A DNA stretch of 64,000 bases from Ascarosepion bandense (GCA_037127315.1 JBBBDQ010000224.1:7367501-7431500); one strand, 5' to 3'. Positions 23,605-35,615 are shown, numbered from the stretch's first letter. The notes: generated from the sequence alone by a model not told the origin. Numbers and translations are program-made.

Positions 23605-23690
23605 TCCTCCAGCAGGATTAAAAGTTTCGACCTCAAAGAGAAACGGTCATCTTCTCTTAAGTGCCTTAGACCGCTCATCCACGTTGGGCC
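23605..23690 (-). pseudogene. tRNA-Leu-like relic or SINE head
   Basis: On the minus strand, GTGGATGAGCGGTCTAAGGC closely follows the D-arm pattern of tRNA-Leu. It is followed by a long variable stretch and a T-loop-like GGTCGAAAC, then ATCCTGCTGGAGG. The acceptor and anticodon stems do not pair properly and the T-loop region has extra bases, so it is a decayed tRNA or the head of a SINE. Confidence 0.4.
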
Positions 23691-24019
23691 TCCTGATCCA
23701 ACAAAGTCCGAATATTGCTTTTGAACACACACTTCTCACGATTCTCGAAATATACATACCTGCTCTGTTTCGTACCCTAACGTAAAAAAAGGCATTTTTA
23801 GGAGATTAATTAAATCTGACAAATTTTAATATATTTTTTCAAACGTTATTTTTGTGGATACGCATATTTGAGTAAATACTGTTTTATTAATTAACAGTAT
23901 AACTATTTACATCTAGAGGACGTAGATTCGAATTTTATAAATCTACGATCTCTTTCAAACGCAATATGATCAGTTTGAATGGAAGGAAATATTTTACGCT
24001 CGGTGTTAATTCCTGATCA

Positions 24020-24078
24020 ACTTCCAGAGATGCTACAGCTATACTGTCAGAGCTACACTGTCAGAGCTACACTGCCTC
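24020..24078. repeat. short tandem repeat, ~15-base unit
   Basis: Three consecutive copies of a CTACACTGTCAGAG-type unit. Confidence 0.85.
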
Positions 24079-24439
24079 TTCCAGCGACAACAATAACGTC
24101 AACCAGATACGTCTATTTCTATAATTCAGAGAGTGCGAAACTTCTAGTTTACTGGTGTCTCTAATTTTTGACACTTCATTGCATATATATGAGGAAAGTT
24201 TGATTCATAGAAGACTAAAAAAAAGATAGTCCAAGTTGATAGCTACGAATTAGATATGCAATAATCAAGCAAATATAAACATTTTACTATGAAGGAATTG
24301 CTTTAACAGAAGCCGGAAAATATAACAGAAATCCGAAGTAAACAAATTATTCAGAAACAAGTTAAATTTCGTTAGAAACACAGAAAAGAGTATCAAATTG
24401 TTGTGCAGTATCTATTTTGTCTATATTTCGAAATTCCTA

Positions 24440-24530
24440 GCATATGGAGAAAGCCGGAGCGTACAACGGCCGAAACATCGTACAAAAATGAGGACAATTG
24501 TCTGAATAATATAAGTAGTGTAAATATAAT
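24440..24530 (+). repeat. dispersed repeat family B, tail
   Basis: Carries GCCGGAGCGTACAACGGC (stem GCCG/CGGC), GAAAC, a shortened spacer and AAATGAGGACAATTGTC, then the AATATAAGTAGTGTAAAT end. The head and body are absent or too diverged. Confidence 0.7.
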
Positions 24531-24539
24531 TTTTTCTCT

Positions 24540-24556
24540 TTCTCACTCCCTCTCTC

Positions 24557-24593
<37 letters not shown>

Positions 24594-24603
24594 TTCTTTC
24601 TTT
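24540..24603. repeat. (CT)n microsatellite with CTTT end
   Basis: CT runs broken by single substitutions, ending in CTTTCTTTCTTT. Confidence 0.93.
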
Positions 24604-24604
24604 C

Positions 24605-26535
24605 TCAAAATTTTCTCACAGATGAAAATGAAAGTTGAACAACAGAATTATGGGTCTCAAGAAAGACGCTGAGAATACTATCGACTGAACATGTGAGAAA
24701 CGAGTATTAAGAAAAATTAAAATAAAACAAATTACACATATTTAGAAGCAAAATAAGACAAAAATCTTCTAGAATCTGACACTCGCAGGATATGTTGAAG
24801 GCAAAGAATGGCAAAGTAAAACATTGTATAACCAACCTAACAAGCATACGTAAATGGATAGTAGAAAAGGAATAATAAGGGGACGAACATTACTTAGATC
24901 TACGGATAGGATTTTGTGTTAAGTCATCCCTCCTGAAGGAATGCATCACAGAAACAAAGGAATTTCAACCAAATTTTAAAATATTTAAGAATTTCGTTTT
25001 CCAAACTGATATTGTTTCACTTGACACTTCCATTAAAAAAACAATAAAAATAAAAATAACCGATATAATAACCAAATAAAATATTCACGATAACCCACAC
25101 ATTTAGTAAGAGTTTTGCAAAAGTTGAATGGTAATTGATTGGAGTAATTCGATCGATAGCGAATCGATGTTTCTTCACGACCAGCACTAACCTTTATCCG
25201 GGTTTAACAAATAGAACAGGAAGAAACCATCGTTTCCATCAACACATAAAAAAATCTTAACACCAGTGATATATATTTGATTTTATTCATTCGTTTGCTT
25301 CGTGTCCTGTGTTTTATCGACCATTGCCAAAATTCTGTCAAATTACAATCGCCCGATATGATAAGTGGCTATGTAATTCTTTTTGTATGGAAGAAAGATC
25401 AAAAGAAGGCCTTAGAGCAGCTAAATGATTCGGGCTTCTGCTACACGCCATTGACCAGAATAATAAAAAAACACACACACAAAAGATTTTAATTGGCTAT
25501 TTGTTGTAAATGCCTTGATCCCGCTTTCTTTCCTTTTTTTATTTTTCTATTCTTATGTGATCTTTACTTCAGTTTCGTTAAACTGTTTTTATTTTCCTTT
25601 TATTACATTTGTAGTTCTTCTTTCACAATATACAGGTCTCGTTTTTATGATTTTGATACTTGATTATTTTTTCCCCAGCATTTTATATTTTCTTCAATCC
25701 CAGGAGTTGCCGTTGTCTTTTTCCCTTTTATTCTAACATTTTCACCACTTTGCTTTTTTTTGTCACTTTCCTCTTCAATTTCACTTCCTTTCTTTTCGTA
25801 TCATGAATTATCTTTGTCTCTTCTCCCTTGTTCTCCATTTTTTCACTTTACATCTCATTATCTACCTTTCATTCTTTCGCTTTCTTTTTCTCATCGTAAA
25901 TCTTTCGTCATTGTTCCTCGTTCCACCGTATCTATTTTTCTTTCCATATGCATATATCTTTTGTTCTGCTAGTTTTTAAATATTTTCGTTGCCTTCTCTT
26001 ATTTAGCCCAATTTTTTTATGCAACCAATCTATTTGCCTGTCATGACTCCCAAAATTAATAATGCCTACATCTGTTTGATGTCATGTACAAAATCAGAAG
26101 TATGTTAAAAAACAATAGAAAATATTGATCGGCAAAAATGCTTAACGTTAAGTTTTCTACGCCATTAAACTTATAAATGAAATTAGGTACAAATTTTAAA
26201 TTGCCATAAACTACAGAGTCACTTTTACTTTTTCTTGAAAAATAAAATGTGAAACATTCTCATTTGATTTCATTATTTTTATTTTTCACAAATTTGTTTT
26301 ACTTTTTCAGCCAGTAATACTGAATCTATCTGTAGAAATTATGCACCTGATTCAATGTGCGCTGTTCTGTGAAAACTAGATTAACGAAGCATAAAAGCAA
26401 ATATAATATCTAAAAAAAATGAAACTCTGAAAATCATGCGTACAGGTATTAATATTGGGTTTACAAATGAGACTTATGCATCTTTGTTGATTTTGAATAA
26501 TTATTTACATTATCCTAAAAACATTTTCTAGCATT
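24605..26535. other. gene-free interval
   Basis: AT-rich. Pyrimidine-rich + strand at about 25515-25970 gives Phe/Leu/Ser open frames (25515-25736, 25760-25972) that resemble no family. Nothing else is recognised. Confidence 0.5.
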
Positions 26536-26537
26536 AA

Positions 26538-26580
<43 letters not shown>
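26538..26580. repeat. (CA)n(TA)n microsatellite
   Basis: CA run followed directly by TA run, ending at the left terminus of the MITE. Confidence 0.95.
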
Positions 26581-26988
26581 CGGGGTATTAAAAGTACTTT
26601 TCTAAACTTTGTCGGTGGGTCCTTCATATCAAAACAAGAGCCATTCGACACAGTGTAAGAATGTTTAAAATGTCCGCAAGTCAATTACACGACGGGTGCA
26701 TGTGTGTCGAGATGAAAGCGGAGGACCTTTTCAACGTTTGTTATAAGTTGCCATGTTGAGGTACACCGATTGCCTTTTGAACATATTTTTATATTCACAT
26801 TTTACTTTGTTTTGATGCCAGAAAAAAATTAATTTTGATTGTATCTTAGATCGTACATTTAACAGCGTCTACTGTAAACTTTATATTTAATAAGTAAATA
26901 AGAAATTTGGACTTATGTCTATATGTACTTTTGTTCTATTGTGAGGAACTTACTCCCAAAGTTTGTAAACGTAGATTTGATACACCAT
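26580..26988. mobile_element. MITE with ~48-base terminal inverted repeats
   Basis: The left end (from CGGGGTATTAAAAGTAC through AAACTTTG to the TCCTTCA word) aligns base for base, about two thirds identical over 48 positions, with the reverse complement of the right end (from GGTGTATCAAATCTACG through AAACTTTGGG to TTCCTCA). TA dinucleotides abut both ends. About 410 bases long with no coding, so a non-autonomous Tc1/mariner-type element is the best guess. Confidence 0.72.
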
Positions 26989-27015
26989 ATATATATATAT
27001 ATACATATATACATA

Positions 27016-27058
<43 letters not shown>
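26987..27058. repeat. (TA)n microsatellite, interrupted
   Basis: TA runs with ACATATAC interruptions directly right of the MITE. Confidence 0.95.
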
Positions 27059-27062
<4 letters not shown>

Positions 27063-27599
27063 CTGTTCACCAGTTATTGGTCATAATTAAATTATACCAG
27101 TACAGTATACAGTAATATTAAAAATTGTTCCATACATATATAATGTAGAGCTTTTAAATATTTTCATTTTTAATCGGTCGGTGACGCAACCTTGGCTTCA
27201 ACTTTTCGGCATTTTCAGGCGTTTTATATAACATGATTCTCCGAAGTTTTAATTTTTTCAAACGTAAAACAGAGATTTTACGAACGCACAAGATGAAGTT
27301 TGAAGTAAGTGAACTTTCGCAATAAGGAATGAGTTTTTTAAAAACTGTAAACATTTTCATCCAGGTTTGTATGATCCTAAAATAGAATTTCTGTTGTGTT
27401 TACATCCGGATTGTCTAGTTAGATTTTTTTTCGTTTTGGAAAAAATATTATGGCTAAATGTTGTATGTATTTTTTTTTCATACTAATCTGGTTAACCACG
27501 TGTGAAAATTGAAAGAAAAAACGGCAAAAGCCCTGATATAACATGGAGCATATTAAAATTTATGCCATGATACTTTTTCTAAAAGATTATTAAATATTT

Positions 27600-27675
27600 T
27601 TCCTACAAAAATGTATTGCAGGTAATATTTTTCTTCATAAATATATTACTGGTAATATTTTTTCTTTTTTACTAT
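27600..27675 (-). repeat. minisatellite, two units of a ~33-base repeat
   Basis: The minus strand reads as two units of an AATATTACCWGYAATAYATT type. The same unit type forms the longer array at 43015-43205 on the + strand. Confidence 0.6.
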
Positions 27676-27679
27676 AAAA

Positions 27680-28347
27680 ACTATTTTAATTCTTTAATAT
27701 TGTTTTGACGCACTTAACTATTTGCCCATAGCTGGGACCTTAACAAATGCTAGCGACCCGGATGAGGGTGGACTTGGGAACAACAGCAATTAAGAGGTGG
27801 TTTCATGCGCCTCAAAACTTCCCAATTACAGGCCTTACTTTCAGATGCAGTTTATTGTAAAGCCCAGAAGGCCTCTTTGGAAGCAGAGTTAACTCTCTGC
27901 AGAGGAATTGTTGGCGTATTTTGAAGCCACAGTCGATAGAGTAACTTCAGATAAGGCTCGATTTTTATTACAACAGCACCAAAAAGAAGGTCTATTTTCC
28001 TGTTAGTGTAATGGTTTTCTCATTGTGATTCTCTATGCTTTTGTCTATTGATTGTATAGCAATCTACTCCTCCCTGTAGTAAAACAGGTAACATTATGTG
28101 TCATTTTCCCTAGATATAAAAATAACCAGGCTTGCTAATCAACACTATAGCTGGCGCCAGAAAATTACATTAAGATTAAATTTAACAGATTATATGACCT
28201 TTGTAGAAAAGTAGAATATTTTCTCATTTAATTCGAAGGCAAACTGGTTTAATTCTTAAATGGGTGCTGAAAAAGTTGATTCTATACATACAAAACAGAT
28301 AACGTATGCTCGTAACTTATTTAAATCCATGAACAGAAATTTATATA

Positions 28348-28350
<3 letters not shown>
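27680..28350. other. unannotated interval
   Basis: 27730-27990 has higher GC and short protein-like pieces in several frames (AQKASLEAELTLCRGIVGVF in one). I cannot assign it to a family. The rest is AT-rich with nothing recognised. Confidence 0.4.

Positions 28351-28351
<1 letters not shown>

Positions 28352-28386
<35 letters not shown>
28352..28386. repeat. (TA)n microsatellite
   Basis: TA tract preceding the DD37D relic region. Confidence 0.95.
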
Positions 28387-28391
<5 letters not shown>

Positions 28392-28593
28392 CGAACTTGT
28401 CTTTACTAGTTTCAAAAAACCCTCCGCGCATATACGCGGAAGGAAAGATGGTTGTAAAAAAAAGAAAGAGCTAACCACATGAACATCATCAGCCAAAGCG
28501 ATTTGGACCGAGCCCGTACGTAGCCCAAAGAAAAAACCCGAGACGAGTAATCAATAACAAAAACGCGCTCAATACTTAAGCAGAGCAGAATAA

Positions 28594-28664
28594 GTAAATT
28601 AACCTAGTGAAGATCCGTTTAGATGAAACCTTGGTAGGTTTGTTGGCTCACTAGGTTAATTTAC
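28594..28664. repeat. 17-bp perfect inverted repeat
   Basis: GTAAATTAACCTAGTGA (28594-28610) and its exact reverse complement (28648-28664) surround a 37-base spacer. A second small hairpin, TCCGCG/CGCGGA around CATATA, lies at 28423-28440. Confidence 0.9.
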
Positions 28665-29269
28665 TTTGCCATAACTTGCAGACGACTTGCTGTGCTACCT
28701 GGCATTTACGAGAAAAGCTCTAATGCAAACATTTCAGTATGTTTAGGTGTCAATCTGAAGATAGTTTAGAGAATTCGGAGAGGCGCTTGGCGTGATCACT
28801 TGTGATGGCGACGTTAAGCCTCCATTCTTCTTTCTACAATATCTCCGACTATGTCTGGCAACAGAAATCTACACCATGCCACAGAAGCAAGACAAACTAG
28901 TTATGGGTGGCAGATAATTTTTGTCGCCATAACACCTCTTACATCTGGCCACCTAACTTTCCAGACTGCAACCACTTTGATTATTATATTTCGGGCGCAG
29001 CTGGGCTTTGTAACACTAAAGATGTACTGAAGGCAAGGATAATGGATACATTCCCCCAACAGAAACAAGGAAACCACCCAGAAGAGTTGCAAGAAATTCT
29101 GAAGTCTTATGGATTTTGTGGTTGTGGCTGAATCCAGTGACGATTCTATCGGATAATTTTACTCTTTAATATTTGAAGCTATTTTTGTGCAACTTTTGTA
29201 AATATATCTGTTAAAATACGATCCAGTGTTATTTTCATTTTCGCGTAACGTAGACAACTCATCCATCGT

Positions 29270-29272
<3 letters not shown>
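28665..29272 (+). pseudogene. Tc1/mariner-superfamily transposase relic, DD37D type
   Basis: The C-terminal half of a DDE/D transposase: YVWQQKSTPCHRSK, in which the second catalytic Asp reads as Lys; then NFCRHNTSYIWPPNFPDCN and DYYISGA with the third Asp 37 residues on; then CNTKDVLKARIMDTFPQQ and PEELQEIL. The 37-residue spacing and the PDCN..DYY wording match maT-like DD37D families rather than mariner DD34D. A sister copy is at 62440-63268. The right end, after a shared ~120-base 3' region, falls at a (TA)n tract. An internal stop and the lost Asp show it is dead. The left end is not defined. Confidence 0.75.

Positions 29273-29311
<39 letters not shown>
29273..29311. repeat. (TA)n microsatellite
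   Basis: About 19 TA units directly at the 3' end of the DD37D relic. Confidence 0.96.
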
Positions 29312-29312
<1 letters not shown>

Positions 29313-29348
29313 TAGTAAAGAACTATCATTCCCCTAAAAATGTCTGAC

Positions 29349-29426
29349 TTTATTTTGTTTTACGTTGAGAAAGGCATGTCATATAATTCCAAGTTTTAAT
29401 ATCTTTTTCATCATACTTCTATTTGA
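29349..29426. repeat. 77-base repeat, copy 1
   Basis: Nearly identical (a handful of differences) to 31403-31479 in the same orientation: shared TTGAGAAAGGCATGTC, ATAATTCCAAGTTTTAATAT and TCATCATACTTCTATTT. A (CA)n tract follows 20 bases later. Confidence 0.88.
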
Positions 29427-29443
29427 TTTAAAGGCTAAATGCG

Positions 29444-29444
<1 letters not shown>

Positions 29445-29515
<71 letters not shown>
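29445..29515. repeat. (CA)n microsatellite
   Basis: About 35 uninterrupted CA units, the longest CA tract in the window. Confidence 0.98.
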
Positions 29516-29517
<2 letters not shown>

Positions 29518-29902
29518 ATGTGTGTATAGTGCATTTATATTATCATTAATCTTGTTGTCGACTGTTTTTAGTGAACAGCATTTTTTGCTTATTCCGTGTG
29601 AGGCGGGGTGAAAGATGAGAGAAGGTAAATGATTTTCCTTTCAGCATATATCTTCATAAATATGAATGCGCTCGAGTAGTATTTGTTTTGATAATGACGT
29701 CATTTACGTGAAGAATTTAAGTGCTAGCGGAAATTGTATTACAAAACAGAACTTGAAAAATAAGTTTGTTTTTGCTATTCGATAGTATTCTTTGAGAGAA
29801 CGGGACATTATCCCACCGCAATTTGAACTCATTTTTGAACCATAACGCCTTAAGTACAATTTTCAATACAATAAATAAAAATCTCTTTACAACAAATAAG
29901 CA

Positions 29903-29952
29903 GAGTGTGTGTGAGAGAGATAGAGAGAGAAAGAGAGAAAGAGAAAGAGAGC
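29903..29952. repeat. (GA)n-rich tract
   Basis: GT then GA runs with single substitutions. It explains the Glu/Arg/Lys and Ser/Leu open frames here. Confidence 0.9.
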
Positions 29953-30199
29953 GAATTAAATATAAATATTTACATTCGCACATGCCAGATTAATTGGTGC
30001 ATCCAAAGAGATAGTAATGTAATTGCGATGGTTTGCGTATGTAACATCGTAAGTTTTACAAAGGTTTTAACAATACATGAAAGAAATATTGTGTTTTAAA
30101 CCTCGTGAATCTGTGTACTCTCCATAAAAATCTTTTAAAAAAATATTAAATAATATTTTTCTGTCCTATATACACCAGTAAATCTAGCTCAAGGGACAT

Positions 30200-30360
30200 A
30201 TAGAATATAACATATATATTTTAGTTTATGACATGTATTCATTTAGTTTAACAACCACCTTCAGAATCACATTTTAGAGTTTTGACAAGGATCGAACTCA
30301 CTTATTGGCTTTTGATATTCATTTGCCGAGCTCTGCACTACGAAGAACAAACAGGATGGA
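30200..30360 (-). repeat. tRNA-like SINE head
   Basis: On the minus strand GTAGTGCAGAGCTCGGC is followed at tRNA spacing by the B-box-like GAGTTCGATCC. The downstream body (TTCTGAAGGTGGTTG) is unlike families A and B. Confidence 0.5.
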
Positions 30361-31076
30361 AAACGACTTAATTATACTCCCACAACTTCTAGGATTATAC
30401 GTATATTTTATCGATAAAAATAGTCATGAGCGTATAACAGATAATGTTGAAACACTTAAGGCGTAAAAAACTTTCAATCAGATTCCATCTGCTAATTTTC
30501 TCACTGTTTTTTCCATAAATATATTTGTGTGTATTTGCGCGTGTGCTTGCCTTTATTCACTCCCCTCTTGATTGTTATATATTACTTATATAAATGAATA
30601 ACACCTGCCTCATTTCGAACTATCCTTATAGATTGTGTCCACCTTTGAAAGCATTTTACAAGATTATTTACCATCTGCTGGCTTTTTATACACGTACAAC
30701 TTCCATTAACAATGCATCTGGTTATTTTACAGGCCTACATTAAATATGCATGCGTCCCCAATCTCTCAATGGTTTTCAGATTAAAACGTATCCACCAATT
30801 ATAAATCTAGTAAAAGTCCAGTAACTTAAATTTGGGCTTGGTAAAACAGTTACATTACTGAAGAAAACTTGATTTCCTATAAATTTGACTGTCTTCCTTT
30901 TGTAGTCATTCTTCTATTTATATACTAGTATGCTACATTTAAAAATGACGGAAACATTAACCAGTCTCTCCAAAATGAGTGTCTGTGCGACCAACTCAAG
31001 TGCCGTAAAGGACCTAAGCCAGATATCAGGGGATATGCTTAGGGTTAGAATGTAGCATAGTTGCGCACAGGAAAAA

Positions 31077-31078
<2 letters not shown>

Positions 31079-31121
<43 letters not shown>
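31079..31121. repeat. (TATC)n microsatellite
   Basis: About ten TATC units. Confidence 0.97.
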
Positions 31122-31402
31122 GAGTGTATTTGAATGAAAAGAAACTACTGTTACACATAGCTTGAAGGCGCATAGAAAGAGGGGAAATGATGATAGAGTA
31201 AGATAGAGGTAGGAACGCATAGAAGAAATACTACACAAAAGCCGAATTCAATTTTCCATCGAGAAACGATGAAGATACAGAAACGCTTCACCTTAAAACT
31301 AAAACCCTATTCAGAGGTAAACCCATTGGTAATCGAAAGTTTTAAAACCTATGATTAAAGAAGAAGTAGTATTGATTAGAGAGAAGTCGACAGATTCTCA
31401 TG

Positions 31403-31479
31403 ATTTATTTTGTTTTTCGTTGAGAAAGGCATGTCATATAATTCCAAGTTTTAATATATTTTCATCATACTTCTATTTA
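31403..31479. repeat. 77-base repeat, copy 2
   Basis: Direct repeat of 29349-29426, about 2.05 kb away. The flanks do not match. Confidence 0.88.
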
Positions 31480-32795
31480 TTTTTTATTTTTGTAGGAATA
31501 GGATCAATCAGTTTATTGCATGTTAAAAATTCAAGTAACCTGATTGAATAACTAATGGAAATAAATATGACAGATAAACTCATGTCTAGCTTCGATCTTA
31601 AATCCCTCAATATTAAAATTGTTACGAACAAATGCCTAAATCTTTTTTTTTTAAATGCATCTAATACATTGAGCAATAATCTTCTTCCTTAACTAGAAAC
31701 AGTTACATTTTCCAGACTGGAATACGAAAAACTTTTTGAGAAATGTGCAAAATATTTTTGCCCAACGACCAGTAGAGCAGTGTATTCTAAAAGACATTGT
31801 AAATGCATACAATAGCATATCTTAATGATAAAACTGAAGTTTAAATGTCTACTCTCTCTACATCTCTAATGATTCATAGACTGCAACTCCTATGCGTATT
31901 CTAGAATTCCTTGAAAAAATCAGAAATAGATATGATATTGACCCGTATGGTAACGATAATAGATATTAAGCAGAAAAAAACTTAGTTTTTTAGTCTGTCT
32001 ATAAATAATATAATCTTTTGAATTTGGAGAAAATAAACATTTAATAAGCAATAGTATAAATCACAGATCTTAAATCAGAAATAACTTATATTCAGGTTTT
32101 GATTAGATTCAGTTTAATAACAATACATGATTCTACTGTATTGAGCAACATTCGTTTTATTTCTTTGTTCATAAAAAAGATAGCTCATTAAACCTTAATT
32201 GGTCCGGCAATCAAGACATGACAAGAAAGATTCTGGTAGATTATTTGTAGACATTTGATTAGATACTTTCAAATGTTTTACACTTACAAAAAGGGAAAAC
32301 GTACTCAGATTAATTCTTTACTTAACAGTGACACAATCGGCTGATTTGTTGAAACGATTAATTTATGAAATCAGGTATTGCTTGAGATAAACCCTGCGTT
32401 CTATTCTATTGCCTTTACTTTACTTTAAGGAGAAAACTAGTCGATAGTTTTATCAACAAAAGCCCGACATTATTTCTTTCTCTTTCAGCACCTACATATT
32501 AAAATACTTGTTCTACAGGACACGAGAGAAATACAAAAAGGAAAACTAATAATCAATATATTATACTAAAAATAATATGACAAATCCACCAGATGCAGTT
32601 ATATGTACCTAAAGGTGGTTGTTTAAAGGTTAAAAATAATTTGCTTAAAATCATTTTGCTAAATTAAATTTCGGCATTAAATTATCAATATAACGTTGAT
32701 ATGCAGGCAAACAAACTACCCACATATATGAGCTGATAATTTTCGCATACAGCTGTGTATATATATTCCAAAGCAGTGTTAAAATCTTTCATATA

Positions 32796-32797
<2 letters not shown>
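31480..32797. other. gene-free interval
   Basis: AT-rich. No gene, RNA or transposon is recognised. Confidence 0.55.

Positions 32798-32798
<1 letters not shown>

Positions 32799-32839
<41 letters not shown>
32799..32839. repeat. (TA)n microsatellite
   Basis: About 20 TA units. Confidence 0.97.
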
Positions 32840-32841
<2 letters not shown>

Positions 32842-32949
32842 AGTGTATCCCTGCCGTCAAAGCTGGAGGCAAAATATTGAAATAGATTATATATATTATA
32901 TAATAAAGACAACGGTCTTTATTATAATACAGAGGAAATATCAATTCTT

Positions 32950-33200
32950 TTCTAACTCTACAATTGACTTATCTGGAGTGTCCAAACCCGACTTCCCACC
33001 TTTCAATCTAGAACTGAGGCCTAACTAAGTGATTTATATATAACCCCGTCTCTGGTCTCTAAGATTATTTCTAAGCTTGTCTCCCATAAAGCAAGTGAAT
33101 ATGATGGAATTCCAGCCATCGTCCTAAAGAAATATGCCCTGAATTCTCTCCTGTTCTCTCCAAACCATTTAACGCATTACTCAATAAATACCGGGCCTAA
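32950..33200 (+). pseudogene. Jockey-like LINE fragment (reverse transcriptase N-terminal part)
   Basis: Same LINE family as 20190-22169. It shares TTGACTTATC, CCTAATTTCC/CCGACTTCCC, ATAACCCCGTC and the coding block for EYDGIPAIVLKKYAL (YEPDGIRLIVIKKCAP in the other copy), then NSLLFSPN. It stops at 33200 where a mariner begins. A tail of the same LINE family is found just beyond that mariner. Confidence 0.75.
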
Positions 33201-33202
33201 CT

Positions 33203-34113
33203 AATAAAGTAACAACGTATAGGCAAAATTCGACTTTATTCATCAACATAGTCTTCTTCTGATTCCAACGCTTCTCAAACAATTCGATGCCCTTTTGTAG
33301 AACGATTTGATTTTGGCCTAAAAGTATGCCTCAGTTTACGATATCACTTCTTCACTGGAGTCAAATCTTTTTCCGTGGAGCATTCTTTGAGGTCTCCAAA
33401 GAGTCAATAGTTGCTAGTGTGGGAACAAATCTGGAGAATAGGGTGAATGCGGAAGCAATTCGAAGTGCAATTCATGTAGTTTTGCTATTGTTACGATCGA
33501 TTTGTGACACAGTGCGTTGTCTTGGTGAAAGATCACTTTTTCTTCTTCATTGTGGCCGTTTTTTGGCGATTTCCTTCTTCAGATGCACTAATAATGCTAT
33601 ATAATATTCGCTATTTGCAGTTCTTCCTTCTCAAGGTAATCAAAGAACAAAATACCTTGTGCATCTCAAAATACAAAGGCCAAAAGCTTGCCAGCTGATG
33701 TTTGCATGGTTGGTCGATTTGAACAGATTTCATCTGCTACTGTCCACTCAACGGACTGCTGATTTGACTCCGTAGTGAAGTGGTGGATTCATATTTCATT
33801 CATTGTCACATATTTATGCAAAAACTCTTTCTTGTTGATTTGAACTAGTTGCAATCAACGCTCTGAATCGCCGACTTCCTTGTTATTTTTGATCGACTGT
33901 GAGCAAACGCGTCCGAATAACACTTATCAAGCCATTTCTTTGCTTGAACAGTATTTTTCTCGTCCGAAAGCAATGCTTTATCAGCACAGGAAATTCAGAT
34001 TTTTCCATTGTTTTGAAAATTTGAAAAAGTAGCTTCACTTAACTGTAATTTGTAAACTAATAATTCAATTGGGCTCAAATTTTATCACGCGCCATTTAAA
34101 GGTTATTACTTAA
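33203..34113 (-). mobile_element. mariner transposon, internally deleted, inside a LINE
   Basis: The minus-strand frames give VIFHQDNALCHKS (second Asp), KLHELHFELLPHSPYSPDL with the third Asp region disrupted (FPH then a stop), LKRMLHGKRFDS-like LWRPQRMLHGKRF and a tail KGIELFEKRW ... EEDYVDE, with the stop at 33236. The N-terminal half is hard to read, and at about 910 bases the element is shorter than the usual 1.25 kb. The ends (AATAAAGTAACAACG at left; reverse complement ATTAAGTAATAACC at right) look like weak TIRs. LINE sequence flanks it on both sides. Confidence 0.7.
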
Positions 34114-34134
34114 TAAAAATCATATGGATTTTTT

Positions 34135-34345
34135 TATCTAAACACATATCAGCAATGTAATCGATCCGAATTTGGCAGCTTGATTTCAGTCACTTTCTCA
34201 CAGACGGGTTATGGCTTCACTCTGTCTTTTCTACTAATATTTTCACGACTAAGTAACGAGCTTCATTCCCTGGTGCCCATCCACATAAAGTTACTCGTAA
34301 TACTAGATTGGCTGACAACCATGACTGAGTTTTCCTACTTGTGTG
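34135..34345 (+). pseudogene. Jockey-like LINE, ORF2 C-terminal remnant
   Basis: + strand pieces ISAM..IRIWQLDFSHFL, LHSVFSTNIFTT and HKVTRNTRLADNHD correspond, with frameshifts, to the tail of the 53295-53850 copy (LQSLSQRRDVVSLCLFYKYF, FARNTRLATRP). With 32950-33200 it forms one broken LINE that has lost its central reverse transcriptase region. Confidence 0.6.
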
Positions 34346-34349
34346 ACAT

Positions 34350-35614
34350 GGTGTAGAATGCCGTTGCCAGATATAGGGAGTTCAAGCAGCCACTTTTTTA
34401 CCAAAGGCAGCACTACCTTCTCAAGGCACATGATGTAGGCCAACCTGTTGATTCTGAAGTCCTGTGGAAATATAAATGAAGGTATAACTTCACCACCACT
34501 AGTGATAACTCCAAATACAATAATGTTGACTGGATATATGATCCAACTCTTTCCGAATTCTATGCATTATCCTCAGATTGACACTTTGAAATATTCGTAT
34601 TACAGATTCCGTTGCGAATTTTAAGCAAAACAGCATACCGTTTCCACATATTTGGCGGGGTGAATTGCGTCATGGTGCTCTTTCTGACAGACGGTGCTCA
34701 AGAGACCCAACTATATTCTACAGTCGACAAAATAAAAAACGAACAACGCGTGTGCACGAAATTATAAATAAAAAATGGCGACAGTTTACCCATCGCACTC
34801 TGTTTTCTCAGATTCATGCGAATCCCACGTTTCAGGAATTACCAAATATTGTTATGGCGCTATGCTCTTTTAAAATCATGATAGTGCACCACCTGTCAAA
34901 AGAAATACAAAAATCTGTTTTTTCCATTCTGATAAACGTTAAGGTGTAGTTTTTATCACTACAATTGAATGTGAAGAACGCGTTTCGTTTATTTTTATAT
35001 TATGCATAAGCGATGTGACTTTTTTAAATTAGTTCTCTTTAAAAAGTTAAAACGTGTGGGAAATTAAATGCATGAAAATGAGCTGGCTTGAAAAGAAAAG
35101 TGTAAAAGAAATCAAAAGAGTGACAGAAAGCGAGCGATAGAGAAAGTGCGAGTGATAGAGAAAGAAAGAGAAAGAACAAAAAAGTAAGGTAAGAAAGAAG
35201 AAGAAAGAAAGAAAACATTGAAAGAAAAAGTAAAAGAGAAAAAAAGAAAGAATAAGTTTGAAGTAAATTTGAAATGAAGAGATAAATACGAGGGAAATTG
35301 ATATAAAAAGAAAGCTGCTATGAAAGTTTACTACTGTTAATTACGAAAACTGCTTACCTTAAAAGCTAAATCTTTCGTCATTTTTTGTGTATTTGTTTTG
35401 AAACTATTTTGCTATACATGGTCATTACGTCTAGATTATCTATATATTTCATTTACCCATAAACATTAGCCCTAAGAAAAATATAGGAGTGACCGATTTC
35501 CCTTTTTGTACAATTCACTTTATCCTCTAGTAACATATATAGTCTATTAAATGGATGGAAGCACTGGATCTGAAGATTTTACTTAGGCGTGAAATTAACA
35601 GTCACTATGCAATA

Positions 35615-35615
<1 letters not shown>
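34350..35615. other. unannotated interval
   Basis: 34360-34950 has more balanced composition and a 94-codon + frame (34665-34949) with no recognised domain. 35080-35260 is a GAAA-rich purine tract. Confidence 0.45.

Noticed and set aside
31079..31121. CRISPR-like array or other regular short repeats
   Set aside because: All regular arrays here are microsatellites or degenerate minisatellites without unique spacers; the base content and repeats are eukaryotic.
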